DNA from: Rutpela maculata
Lineage: Eukaryota; Arthropoda; Insecta; Coleoptera; Cerambycidae
Assembly (NCBI GenBank): GCA_936432065.2
Contig: OW386291.2
Coordinates: 13,679,821-13,743,820 of the forward strand
Reading direction: 5' to 3'
Length of the DNA: 64,000 bases
The notes below the pieces were generated by a model, which had not been told where the DNA came from, searched no databases, and saw only the letters and a list, made by a program, of their open reading frames with translations. This document shows positions 12,328 through 23,050 of the stretch, piece by piece. The translations under genes and the position numbers were made by a program. Every line of letters starts with the position of its first letter. The first letter of the stretch is position 1.

Positions 12328-12599
12328 TCGAAGTCCCAGAATAAGCCTACTCATTCCGAAAAGGCGAGTTTATTTCACGGCTTATTCATAATTTGACTTT
12401 GAAATGACCCTAAGAGGAGGATGGGGTTGGTTCCGTTTGTGGTTGAATCGACTCTAAATTGACCCTAGACTGTTAAAAAATATTTTCTTTTTTCTTTTTG
12501 CCAAATTTGAGGGGGGCCTTATTGACCTTTATAATAATGATGGAATACAGTTAGAAGATATACAATCAATTACTGAACCATAACAGATACGACAAAAAT

Positions 12600-12790
12600 T
12601 AATAGAAACATTATTGTAGAAAATTTAGTCAGCTTGAATTTTGCATAGAGCCACTTTTTGATTATGGCTAACCGTTTTCGAGATATGAGCGAAAAACCAA
12701 AAACCGGAACCGTGCCCCTCTGCACCTCCCCTATGTTCGGGGACTTTTGGTATGTTTACCTCCTAAATAGTTCAAACACAGTCTTCAAGT
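12600..12790. repeat. Solo terminal-repeat fragment related to 56942-59679
   Basis: This resembles the right terminal repeat at 59480-59600. Shared pieces are CGAGATATRAKCGAAAAACC, GGGGACTTTTGGTATG-like and GTTTACCTCCTA. No partner arm is nearby. A weaker match also occurs at 45700-45790. The likely origin is a decayed copy of that TIR family. Confidence 0.45.
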
Positions 12791-12844
12791 CAAAAATTGT
12801 GATCTCTGCATTTCCCTCTAGAAATCATTCATTGACAGGACTAG

Positions 12845-12985
12845 AAAAACATAAACAAAATTAAGTAAAATTTAATTAGGTAAACCTAAAATTTACCATT
12901 AATGGCATTAATTAGTGATGAATGTCATAATTCTAAGTTTACCTAATTAAATCTTAATTGATTTTGTTTATGTTTATTAGTTTAA
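12845..12985. repeat. Short inverted repeat
   Basis: ACATAAACAAAAT and TTTAATTAGGTAAAC on the left pair with GTTTACCTAATTAAA and ATTTTGTTTATGT on the right, around AATGGCATTAATTAGTGATG. It is probably a small MITE, but no target duplication was seen. Confidence 0.6.
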
Positions 12986-13433
12986 TTAGCTACAAATGCA
13001 GTATTTATATTTGAAATATTAGGATTAAGATTACTTAGATTACTACGTGTATTAGTATTTGTATCTATACTGTTACTCTAAACAATATAAACAATAAAGA
13101 AATGAACTGTTTATACAAATATTCTATGAACAATGAACACGTCAATTCAGGCGCTCTTTTATCAGGTTGTTTTTCGTTATTTCTCCAAAAGGAGAATGCA
13201 CATCATTGATTGGAGCAAGACATTCCATTCAACATTTTAGATTGAATGGGTCATCGAACACATTGTTTATATAGCCTTGATGCATCCATATTAACTGATA
13301 CAAAAGAAGTAAATGAAGAAAATAAAAATAGGCTGATTAATATAAAATAGCTTTATTTAAATAACATATAAATTCAAGTCATTATTAACTCAATTGAAAA
13401 CTTAATCTGGGATTAGACATAAGGATTTTATTA
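12986..13433. other. No recognised gene
   Basis: AT-rich sequence without repeats or coding signal that I can see. Confidence 0.5.
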
Positions 13434-13640
13434 CTTCCACATCCACGTAGTGGAGTGTAGTGTGTGTGTACAAGAACCAAAGGCCACAGCAATTTTTTGC
13501 ATCAGCTACCCCCTCTATTACTCCCATTACTAAACTCTCCTTATTATTAAAGGGGATAAAAAAATAAAATTGTGATTTAGCGTATGTACAAGAACCAAAG
13601 GCACCTAAATTTTTTTCTTTTCACACAGTGGAATGAAAAT
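13434..13640. repeat. ACTTCCAC family repeat, end fragment
   Basis: It starts TTACTTCCACATCCACG, runs through the family phrases GTGTGTACAAGAACCAAAGG and AAAGGGGATAAAAAAATAAA, and then breaks off. About one third of the family length is present. Confidence 0.6.
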
Positions 13641-14540
13641 ATGTAGTGTTTTGTAATTTATTAATTGCTATACACTAGTGGCATCTGGAAATATTAGGTC
13701 GGTCCCTATAATAAGATAGAAAAAAATATAAATGGCAAAATAATGTACGTGAAAGAAAGCGATATATTAACATTGATGCCAGGACACTTCAGCATGTTAA
13801 GAGTTCCGCGAACGACTAAAAGTAGCTAAAGAGAAAAGTGGCAACAGCGTAAATCTGTTTCTTTTCAGCATATTATTTGTCCATTTCTCTTCTCTTCTAC
13901 CTTACATTGGCATCGACTCAATATTTTAAAATACCACTACTGTATGTATTATATATTGTAATTTTTAATAATATCGCTAACTATTTTTGTAGCAAGCGGC
14001 ATTATTATTTTACTGTTGTATTTTCGTGTGTTCAATACTGACCTGTCACATCTATACTATTGTATAGCAAAAGTGAATAAAAGATTATTATTATTATTAA
14101 AACCATTTCTATCATTCCTCGTATTTGTGAAATAACATTTGTCTTTGCCTTGACTACTTATGCAAAGTTAATTATTATGATCATAAATATTATTATCTTC
14201 TTAATTTATTTCGAACAGCTAAATTAGTAAATATATTTTCAATATATGTATTATTTCGATAGTTTTTGAAATAAACACAACACGTGCGAACGGATTGTTT
14301 GGTTTGCCTGAAATATTTATGCTTGAAGTTGGTACAAAACATTAAATTCAGGGGTTCCAAGAAGGAAGTAAAACAAATACTCTCTGATTTATTATTTGAA
14401 GAACTTGCACCGTTTAACAAGTAAAACGTTGCAGATGGTGTACTAGGATCTTATTTGCTTTAATCTGAAATTACAGTGTGGAGTTTCACTTTGTTCCGTT
14501 AGCGTAATTGGAAAATTTTGTACGGGAAACCCTGGTTATT
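13641..14540. other. No recognised gene
   Basis: AT-rich with a short (ATT)n near 14083. A minus-strand frame at 14193-14420 has no recognisable motif. Confidence 0.45.
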
Positions 14541-14950
14541 ATACTCTTCGCAAAAACGAAGAGTACATTGTATTTGATCGGCACATTTCTAAAATCGTAA
14601 ATATCGCTCGTACAGAAAAAAATTTCATATCTTTGTGTTAGTGAACGATTCTGAACAACTTTCAAAGTGTCCGTCTGTCCGTCCGTCTGCCCGTTCGTCC
14701 GTCAGGTTTCTTGTAAGCACGATAACTTAAGAAGGAAAAGTCCGATTGAATTTAAATTTGGAAAGTAAATTAATGTTAGCTAGAGGAAGAACTCTATTGT
14801 TTTTGAAATCGATCAGTAAATAAAAAAGTTATTAATTATTTAATTAAAAAAAAATATATTCTTAATTTTTGTCGCTTGTACTTAAATATAAATCTTGCGA
14901 AATGTTATTTCCATAATATATATTTTTTTGTTTATGTTTATAGCAATATG

Positions 14951-15985
14951 TGATGGTGCAGCGGCTAAAGTTTTGCGTTGCAATCCAAAAAACATGTAAT
15001 TCTTTGCTAATCTAAGACGTCAGATGTTACAAACTAATTGAAATGCGTAGGTAGGGGCGAGCGTAGAGGCATCGTCACTGTGCAGCATCTCGGCCACGAT
15101 AATGCAAAAACTTAGAGTTTTAGAACATAAATTTATGCGCCTCATTTCAGACTCCGGTAGATACACCTCCCTCAGAGATCTCTATGCACGTTGCAACGAC
15201 ATAACCGTCTAAGAAATCTCACAGAGATTCTACCAGTTCAAATTGGACGGTAGTCCGCTAACCCGCAGCATTACCCGAATCAGACAGCATAACACAATAC
15301 TTTTCGATATTCGACACATCCTACCATACCAGGCGTTGCCTATTTTCCGGCAACCTCCCTAGCTACATCTTCCCTCTACCATAACCTATCTACCTTACCC
15401 TTTATCTTTCACCAACTTTACATCTTTCAATCTTTTCTCATTTTATCCTTTTTGTTTTTTCCAAATCCTCTCTAGGCCGATAACATTTTGTAAATTTAAA
15501 CTTTTTAAACCATACCCTTTTAATCACCCTACCTTCCTCGACGGCGGTCAGACCACGAGGTCGTCATTCGTTCGAACGGGTTTTTTGGTTTTAGCTTTTT
15601 CCCGTATTAACAAACAAAATCTTCAGAAGTGCGCTTGCCTAGTGAGTTTTTAGTTTTACAGTGTTTTTAATTAGTTTTAGGTCCATGTGCGCACATTTTT
15701 TAACATTATCCTAGTTCTTAAGCCTGCCTACGGCGGACAGGAGTAAATAGTAGTTAATTTAATTACCTTTAAGCCAAATCGGACCCCGTTCAACCCCACA
15801 CCCACCTCGGCGATGTTCGCCGTGGTTGCCTGGTTGGCTCCGGACTGGGATCCGATAAGGCACATACTAGTACTCAATAATATTGAATACATTTTTGTTG
15901 TTGTTGTTGTTGATGTTAATGTTGTTGCAATCCAAAGATCGTGTGTTCGAATCCACACAGGTTGGATATTTAAAAAAAAAAAAAT
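14951..15985 (+). mobile_element. tRNA-derived SINE head split by a LINE insertion
   Basis: An A-box-like TGGTGCAGCGGCTAA lies at 14955-14969 and a perfect B-box GTTCGAATC at 15945-15953. They are separated by a 934-bp insertion. Removing the insertion at its 13-bp duplication restores normal A-box to B-box spacing of a tRNA-like RNA polymerase III promoter, followed by an A-run at 15970-15983. No acceptor stem can be drawn, so it is a SINE head rather than a tRNA gene. Confidence 0.65.
14990..15923 (+). pseudogene. 5'-truncated LINE with 13-bp target duplication
   Basis: It is flanked by GTTGCAATCCAAA at 14977-14989 and again at 15924-15936. The plus strand from about 15110 to 15370 reads, with a stop, like the C-terminal region downstream of a LINE reverse transcriptase: an LEHKFMRLISDSGRYTSLRD stretch, then a QFKLDGSPLT stretch. 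The remainder is 3' untranslated DNA ending in a (TTG)n tail and TGATGTTAATGTT. The 5' truncation and target duplication are the marks of target-primed reverse transcription. The clade is uncertain (Jockey/I-like), because no reverse-transcriptase core remains. Confidence 0.7.
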
Positions 15986-16339
15986 TTCATATAATTTTTT
16001 TCACAAAATTTAGGATGTCCAAAAACTAACATTATTTACAAGAAAACTGTTTTTTCTTGCATTGAATGGTATATTTTTAGTATTGAAATTAGATTGAAAA
16101 AATGGAGACAAAATTAATAATGTTTTGATATTTTGGTGACATGTTCAGAATGATTAAAAATTGAAACTTAAAAGTTCTTCCACTCCTCTCGGGCGAGCCT
16201 CACCTCTACAGCCTCCTATGCGTTAAAAGGTCTGTACTGAAGTTCTAGAAGTGATATTTTCTATACTCGAGAGTTTATAAAAACGCCAGTATCTCAGAGA
16301 CGGTATCATTAGCTTTTAAATATCTCCCAAGTTGATGTA

Positions 16340-16550
16340 CCTGAAGTGTCGAACGTTCAATTTGAACGAATTTCATATAAAAAGGAAAAATTAATCCACT
16401 TAGGTGTACTATTTTTCTGATAATTTAACGACAGTATTGTTGCCAGCAAATATTACCAGAAAAATTGTACTCCTAAGTCGATTAATTTTTCCTTTTCATA
16501 TGAAATTCGTTCAAATGAACGTTCGAAATTTCCCGTACATCCAGGTTGAT
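16340..16550. repeat. Palindromic MITE-like hairpin
   Basis: The arms include GAACGTTC, GAATTTCATATAAAAAGG and TTAATC on the left, and their complements at 16475-16535. The loop is near 16440. It lies within about 65 bp of the axis of the surrounding foldback (14541-18470). No target duplication was identified. Confidence 0.65.
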
Positions 16551-17196
16551 GCAATTTATACCGATTTAACAAGTAAAATTGAAAATTTTTGAAAATCCCC
16601 CCGACCAAGTCCTATTTCATCTCGTAATGTATTATCATATAAAGAAAATCAAATCCATATCGGTTGAGACATTAGAGAATTAAGTAAGAATAATTAACTC
16701 GGTTGATGTGCAATTGTGCAACTCTCTGAATGTCTACCGAAATGAAACTTTTGTAAAAACATTTTCGACAAACTACGCTTTTAAAAAAAATCGAAAATTA
16801 AGTTTCAAATTTAAATCGCTGTCTCATTCGCCAAATTTGCCAACAATAATTAATTCTTTATTAATGATGTGCGGCTCCCTAAAATTTTGCAAAAACCTTT
16901 TCCATAAAATGCTCTTTCAAATAAAAAAAAACGCATCAAACTCGGATCACCCGTTGAAGAGATGTGAAGCAAGCTACAGACATACAAAACTTATAACACT
17001 TCCTTTTTGTGTCGGAGGGTAAAAGAGGCCTTTGGTCGTGTCAATCAAAACATCGTCGTACAGAAACTCTCACTATCTATATGGTATTAAGGTGCCGTGC
17101 TTAAGAAAATGATTTCGTAATTTGACCATTTCTCCTACATCCCTTGAAAAAATTATTTCATAGACTTTTAGAGAAAACTTGATAGAATGATAATTG
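16551..17196. other. No recognised gene
   Basis: A frame at 16708-17022 is AT-rich and lacks motifs. Nothing else was noted. Confidence 0.4.
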
Positions 17197-17275
17197 TCTT
17201 CAGATCTACTAAGCACTCAAAAAATGTCGGCGTCTTTGATTTTTACCGCACCGCCAAAGATGCCGGCATTTTTTA
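17197..17275. repeat. CG-rich hairpin, GTCGGCGTCTTTG family
   Basis: The arms ATGTCGGCGTCTTTG (17224-17238) and CAAAGATGCCGGCAT (17255-17269) pair with two mismatches across a short loop. Related hairpins are at 25046-25093 and 50558-50667. The adjacent left sequence GTCTTCAGATCTAC recurs inverted to the right of the 25-kb copy, so a longer element is involved. Confidence 0.65.
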
Positions 17276-17474
17276 CACGCATAACAATTATATAATCAAC
17301 TATACCAGACTATTGAAATCAACAAGCGGGCTATCACAAAGTTTAAGGAGGTGTATCGTGAGGAATTTGAGATGAGGCGCATAAACTTATGTTCCAGAAC
17401 TTTCAATTTTTTTCATTGTCGTGACCGACGTGCTGCACCACACCGGTGCCGCGCATGTAAGGGCCAGAATCACA

Positions 17475-17550
17475 GTAAATAAGTTTCAAACCCGCGACCC
17501 TTGGATTTCAAATTAAAAACGTAAGCACTACACCACCGCCTGCGTCTGCT
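17475..17550 (-). mobile_element. tRNA-derived SINE head fragment
   Basis: On the minus strand an A-box-like TGGTGTAGTGCTTACG (17520-17536) is followed by a degenerate B-box GGGTTTGAAACTT (17481-17493). It resembles the SINE head at 14951 and lies in the opposite arm of the same foldback. No body or tail is visible. Confidence 0.55.
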
Positions 17551-17744
17551 GTTGAAAAATTGTACATGTCTGCGTTATAAATGGAAAAACTGAAAATCTT
17601 ATTTCCGTGGTTGGATGTTATAATATTATGAAATGTGTATTAATAAAATATATAAATAAATAATAATAGGAAATAACATTTCATAAGATTTCTGTCCAAT
17701 TACAAAAACATAAAAATCAAGACAAATTTTTAAAACTGAAATAA

Positions 17745-18163
17745 CACAGCCCCACAAAATAAAAAAGTATATTGTACCAGAAAAGAGACCATCATATCCT
17801 GACTTATTTTGGTGCGCTGAATCTGAATCTGACGTCCAAATTAACTTCTACTTTGTCATTTTTTTTGTAAATCTCGGTGTTTTTTTCGCATTTTATTTGT
17901 GTTGGTACCGAAAACTGGCTCAAATTGACAAGATATCGAAAAATGTTTAGAAAAAGTATTTAGAATCCATATGTTAATTTTGAATAAAATCTAAGAAAAA
18001 ATGTTAAAAAGAGGTAACACGTAATGGTCGTGGTAAAAATTTGTATTTTTATTTTCTCTCAGATTTGGTTCAAAACTGAAATATGAGGTCCTCAGTGGAT
18101 TCTAAGCACCAAAAATACGTGGGGGTTTGGTACAACATACTTTTATTTTTTTGTGGGACTGTG
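17745..18163. mobile_element. MITE, 419 bp, TAA target duplication
   Basis: The left end CACAGCCCCACAAAATAAAA and the right end TTTTATTTTTTTGTGGGACTGTG are imperfect complements. They are flanked by TAA at 17742-17744 and 18164-18166. A TAA duplication suits the PIF/Harbinger group, and the ends are not diagnostic. It is non-coding and inserted in the right arm of the 14.5-18.5 kb foldback. Confidence 0.65.
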
Positions 18164-19344
18164 TAATTAATAACTTTTTTATTTATTGATCGATTTTGTT
18201 CAAAAACAATATGATTTCTCATTCAGCTAACGCTAACTTACTATCCAAATTTCAACACGTCGGGCTTTTCGTTATCGTGCTTAAAAGAAACGTGACCGAC
18301 GGGAGGACAGACAGACGAACAATATGAAAGTTGTTCAGAATTCGTTCACTAATACAATGATATGACATTTTTTTCTCTACTAAAGATATTTACAATTTTA
18401 GAAATGTGTCGATGAAATCAATATGCTCTTTGTTTTAATATTTGCAAAGAGTATAATTACCAAAACGTTATGTTGTTAGCTCATGCCTGGCCAATAACGT
18501 TAAAAACTCATATAAAACCGATAACTGAAGTTATCTTTATAGAGCAGCGATTTCGTAAGTCTATCGAGTCGTTTTTTTTTTTGGCGTAGAACCAGATCAA
18601 ACATGTTAGGTTCCTTTGAGTATGTCACCGGGCATGTGAAATCATATTTTACGACATTTTTTTGTGATCTCGAACTTTTTATATCAATAAAAAGTGAAAA
18701 AAATGTATTTTTAAAGATTTTTTTTTGTTTCCACCGCCATATGTTTAAAACTATTAAAGGTACCGAAATTTGTTTTATGTCAAATTAAATAAGGCACACA
18801 CTGTAGCGCTTTTACCAATATAAACGGTTTGGGCGCAATTCGCACTTTCATTTCTCTAAAAAAATCAGATAAACTAAAAATATATATTTTATGTATTGAA
18901 ATCTTCACTCGATAAACTTTTTTATTTTTGAAAATATTTACATACATGCAGCGAAGAAAATAAAGCCTAATAATCACAAAAGTTTTTGAAACAATATATT
19001 TTTTCCTAAAGTGTACCGTTTGGCAACACCGATTTTTTTTATCAGCGCTAAATGCGACATTGGGACGCAATTAATACACCTGGCATGCAGGGTTAGTCAG
19101 ATTAGTCGCGTAGAAGTGGCGGTTGTCGAAAATCAGTAAGTATTCATTGTTCGGATAAAAATTGTGACAATCGAAAATGTGCTTGTTTTAAGGCTAGAAT
19201 TTTGCAGAGTGAGAGGGAAAAATGCGTTTATTTTCGGTTTATTATAAATATTTAAAAAATCATAAATGATATAATCTTTAAAACAATTTCAGATACTTCC
19301 CATTGCTCTAAGGAATACAACCATATACAGTTTTTATCATTAAT

Positions 19345-19790
19345 TTTACTTCCACATCCAGTGGAAGTATAGTAACGACAAAAAAAATTTAAAAAAGTTT
19401 TATTGTTCAAATAGACTTAAAATGTCATGAAACGTCGAGATTTTAAGTTTGAGTGAAAAAAAAAAAATTCTGTCTGTCTATCGGTCTGTCTAACTTTTTT
19501 TTTGTGCGCGCGTTTACTCTGGAACCGTTTAAGATATTGACTTGAAATTTGGTGGACATATGTACTTTAACGAGATCTGGAACTAGATTATATTTTCGTT
19601 TTGTTCCGTCGAAGGGTTGGGGTGTAAATTGGGGTAAATTTGGGGTAAATGGGCAAATCAAGCAGGTAAGAGTCCATAAAATTGGTATTTAGTATATACA
19701 AGAGAAGCTAAGGTCTCAAAAAAATTTTTGGCATTAGCCACCCCCATTACCACCCCAGTGCAAATGTCGTTCCTGTAACAACATTATTAA
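19345..19790. repeat. ACTTCCAC family repeat, truncated, reverse orientation
   Basis: It begins ACTTCCACATCCAGTGGAAG, which is itself a hairpin, then TATAGTAACGAC. It carries GTCTGTCTATCGGTCTGTCT and TTTGGGGTAAATGGG, and stops near 19790 without the distal third. Confidence 0.75.
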
Positions 19791-20024
19791 AGGTAGATAT
19801 TAACGAATTACAAAGCTATTAATGTAGGGCCTACATAAACTACATATTACACATTTATCTATCCAAATAGAACATTTATTTCAACAATAAAACTCATTTT
19901 ATGCGTACGTTTTTACTTTAATTCATTTAAAAATGTCTAATAAGCTTACTAATTAGGTGGGTAGTTAGTAACACTGATTGATATTTATAGATTAGGTATT
20001 TATATCTACCTACCTTCTTTTACT

Positions 20025-20692
20025 TCCACAACCAGTGGAAGTATAGTAACGACAAAAAAATTTTTAAAAATTTTTATTGTTCAAATAGGCTTAGAATGTC
20101 ATGAAACGTCGAGATTATAAGTTTGAGCGAAAAAAAAAATTTCTGTCTGTCTGTCGGTCTGTCTGTAACTTTTTTTTGTGCGCACGTTTACTCTGGAACC
20201 GTTTGAGATATTGACTTGAAATTTGGTACACATATGTACTTTAACGAGATCTAGAACTAGATTATATTTTCATCTCGTTCCGTCGAGGGGTTAGGGGGTA
20301 AATTTGGGGTAAATAGATGAATCAAGCAGGTAAGAGTCAATAAAATTGGTATTTAGTATATACAAGAGAAGCTAAGGTCTCAAAAAAAAATTTTGGCATT
20401 AGCCACCCCCGTTATTAAAGGGGATGAATAAAAAAATGTGATTTAGTGTGTGTACAAGAACCAGAAACCTCGAAATATTTTTTTACTTCATCCACCCCCA
20501 CTACCACCCCCATCACCACCCCCACCCCAGTACCGATGTGGGGTATCGTTTTATGGGTTTTTGGGGTAGAGGATTTCAAATATTATATTATTAGACAATT
20601 ATTTCCACATATAAAATTTTTTCGTTGTGAGTGACTCGGATAGAAAATCTGGGTGTGGAAGTAGTGATTCCTTGGGCAGCGGTATTTATTAT
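20025..20692. repeat. ACTTCCAC family repeat, complete copy
   Basis: It runs from ACTTCCACAACCAGTGGAAG to GTGGAAGTAGTGATTCC and GGGCAGCGGT. Internal marks are CTGGAACCGTTTGAGATATT, GGGGTAAATTTGGGGTAAA-like and a C-rich strand (CCACCCCCACTACCACCCCC). A short frame at 20446-20634 is translated repeat. The complement of the C-rich tract could form G-quadruplexes. Superfamily unknown. Confidence 0.8.
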
Positions 20693-21457
20693 TAAAAGGA
20701 GACTATTTAATATTTATTGTACAATTTCTTAATATTAACAACAGATGATCAATACTACTGTACAATATATGAAATGTTGAACAATAATATTGATCCCTTA
20801 GATGCCTTTGATCACTACTGGTTTTGTACCTATTGATATAAGTTAAACTACTACATACACCCCGACCGGGACCGTCAGATCGTTGCAGTCGGCAGGCTTG
20901 CTATAGCCGAGCGCGCAAGAATATGACTTTGGCCCGTTAAAAAGAAAATCGCTGACTCAATACTATGAACGGGATATGAAAAATTTTTATCCTAAAAACT
21001 TTTTTCAACTATTAGCTTCAATTTGTACGCAGCATGTATATACAAATTTTCATAAACAATTTTTTTTCTCGATTGCCCAAAGTTACGCTACTGAAAATAA
21101 CAAGTTTGAGTTTCCTATTATTTTACCAACTTAAAAAAAATAAATCGAGTTCACGTGGGACGTTGCTCGAACCGCTATTGTGTCTACTTTAATCTAAAAA
21201 AAAAAAAGCTTGATAGCACAAATATTTTCAGAGATATAGCGGTGGAGACGTTAAAAAACATATTTCATTAAAAATCTATTTTTTTGAGTCTTTCCGAAAT
21301 AAAAAAGTTCTCGACCACCAAAAAATGTCGTAAAAAATGATTTCGTGTACACGATTATCTTACTAAAGAATACCACGAAGTCTGGTTTGGTTCTACGCCG
21401 GTTTTTTTTTTCTCGAAAACTAAGCGACTTTACTTCCAGATTTTACTCTACTATTAT

Positions 21458-22379
21458 CAAATAAAACGAGCAATGGCATACTTGGTATTGCCATCCAAAA
21501 TAGTCAAAATACAAGCAATAACATAACTTTATTCTCTTTATTATAGGACCATAATAAATTGGATACTTTCATTATTTTTTCTACATGAATTTTTCAATCC
21601 GACACGTAGAATCCGGTTATGATGAGAAAATCAACAATTACGAATAAAAGGCGCTGTACCGGCTTGGTCCACGGGGAATAACTTGAACTTTACATAACGT
21701 TCGTTTGTTGATTTGTTTGATAATTACTTCTATATTAATATTAATTATTTATCTCTTTTCCAGGTAAGCAGACGCAGTCGTATTAAGAGAGTACGGTAAG
21801 TGCTTTTATTCTCAAAGAGATCGAACTTAACAACCTACGAGGCATTTAATTAAATCCATCTAATTGGTTTCTGGGCGAATCGGGTTAAATGAAACGTATC
21901 TATATTTTCAAATTAGATTGTTAAAATTGTTTATTCGGGTGGAAATCATTTAATATTTTCCAGTTAGATTTTCTCAGAATGTGAAAGTGCGTTGTACCGA
22001 AATAGCTCAATTAAAAGTAGGTACGCAAATATTTTCGTTTATTTGATCATTTCAAGTGTAAATTGCTGTAAACGGTATAGAAAGAAAATTTACTTTCAAT
22101 TTGTCACTTTAAACTTCATTAAACTTGGGTAAATATTAATAAGTTACTACAGTGTATACCCAAGCATTTGCAAGAATGCTCATAGTCGTCCAGTGTTGAA
22201 AATTGAAATGTGGGAAATAATATCCAGTAATGTAACATTTGTAACATTTCTCTAAAAATAATCTCAGAAATGTTTTAAAACTGTAAATATTTTGTCTCCT
22301 TCTTTATCTGCAAAATGACTAGATGCCTTGAATTTAAAATTAATCCAATTGGGTACATTTGTTATAATATTAAATTTAC
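21458..22379. other. No recognised gene apart from a possible microexon
   Basis: AT-rich. The only item of note is the 32-nt block listed separately. Confidence 0.4.
21764..21795 (+). other. Candidate 32-nt internal exon
   Basis: A pyrimidine-rich acceptor (ATCTCTTTTCCAG) immediately precedes 21764. A strong donor (ACG followed by GTAAGTGC) follows 21795. The block between would encode VSRRSRIKRV in one frame. Both sites match insect consensus well, and the patch is unlike its AT-rich neighbours. Thirty-two nt is short but possible for a microexon, and it would shift phase by 2. No partner exons were identified, so a chance pair of sites is a serious alternative. Confidence 0.3.
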
Positions 22380-23050
22380 AGAAGGGTACAACGGCAGATG
22401 ATGTTTGTCTTTATACTCTTTTTGTCTTATATTTTTCATATGAAATTTTTTATTACTACAAAACCAACTCTTATGAACATATACAGATATATCATAAATT
22501 AATACACTTAACAAGGTTTAAAACTTTAAATTCTTTAAAAACTTCTCTACAAGAACTGGTACTGTAAATGCTGGCCCTGTTCCTTACTAAACGTTTTTGT
22601 ACAACAAAACACACCACCACCACATATAGTAGACAACCTCCGTTGATAAGATGGAGTTTCCTCAAAGTCATTCTCATACCTTAGTCTAGAACCGATTTGT
22701 GCATGAGAAAAGAATAACTGATCATTTGTTAAAACTGAGTTTACTTCTCATTAAATAAGCTATTGAATTTTTCATTTTGTTATTAACTGATCGCAGTTTG
22801 ATTTCCTGTTGGGTCAATAATCTAATATTATTCCCAGGAATTTCACATTTTGGTTAGTTGAAAGACTACTATTACTGATTTTAATATCCAAGCTTTGGCA
22901 ATTCCTTTGTCGATTATGAAATCTGATGTATTGTGTTTTACCGCCATTAAAATAATGTGTGTTTTTGTAAATTAAAAATAATATCGGGCCTAAAACTGAA
23001 CCCTGAGGAACTCCCATACCGTTTTCGTTCTAGTAGAATTGACGCTCCCT
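22380..23050 (-). pseudogene. Jockey-like LINE reverse transcriptase relic
   Basis: The minus strand reads GVPQGSVLGPILFLIY, the motif that precedes the catalytic YADD/FADD box in non-LTR reverse transcriptases. An in-frame deletion then removes that box and joins directly to KTQYIRFHNRQ and NVKFLGIILD, the thumb-proximal segment. Downstream (22720-22400) broken frames contain QLITK, SIAYLMRSKLSFNK and FKEFKVLNLVKCINL, which resemble the C-terminal half of such proteins. The catalytic aspartates are absent and frameshifts abound, so the copy is dead. The clade is probably Jockey or a relative. Confidence 0.8.

Larger units (their letters stand above)
11200..12535. mobile_element. Composite foldback with three concentric TIR pairs
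   Basis: The arms pair from about 11200 to 12535 around a centre near 11863. The outer pairing includes GGTCAATAAGGCC at the left and GGCCTTATTGACC at the right. The arms include a GACCC-rich segment, CTCATTC/GAATGAG blocks and an AT run that is short on the left (11432-11440) and longer on the right (12281-12322). Two further TIR pairs with their own TA flanks lie inside on nearly the same axis. There is no coding gene. Confidence 0.85.
14541..18470. mobile_element. Long foldback element with decayed, invaded arms
   Basis: The left arm (14541-14840) begins TATACTCTTCGC and holds a GTCCGTCTGTCCGTCC tract. The right arm (about 18166-18470) is its inverse, with GGACAGACAGACG and the end GCAAAGAGTATA. 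A second arm segment pairs 14885-14930 with 17640-17700 around AAATGTTATTTCC. Later insertions split the arms: a LINE at 14990-15923 on the left and a 419-bp MITE at 17745-18163 on the right. SINE heads sit at equivalent depth in both arms. No transposase was found in the interior. Confidence 0.65.
18535..21457. mobile_element. Long-TIR foldback family F, copy 1
   Basis: The left arm (18535 to about 19100) pairs with the right arm (about 20880-21457). Shared features are a T-run followed by GGCGTAGAACCA, TTTTACGACATTTTTT, CATGCWGCG and AGTTTTTG. The arms have diverged considerably. Copy 2 is at 37682-40206. Two ACTTCCAC repeats occupy the interior. I found no transposase motif. Confidence 0.6.

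Noticed and set aside
14951..15985. tRNA gene at the B-box GTTCGAATC
   Set aside because: No acceptor stem or cloverleaf can be drawn, and the A-box half is separated by a LINE insertion. It is a SINE head.
20025..20692. ACTTCCAC repeat as a Helitron or CACTA element
   Set aside because: A terminal hairpin is present, but the end is not CTRR and no TC start is seen. CACTA occurs at one end only and is not mirrored.
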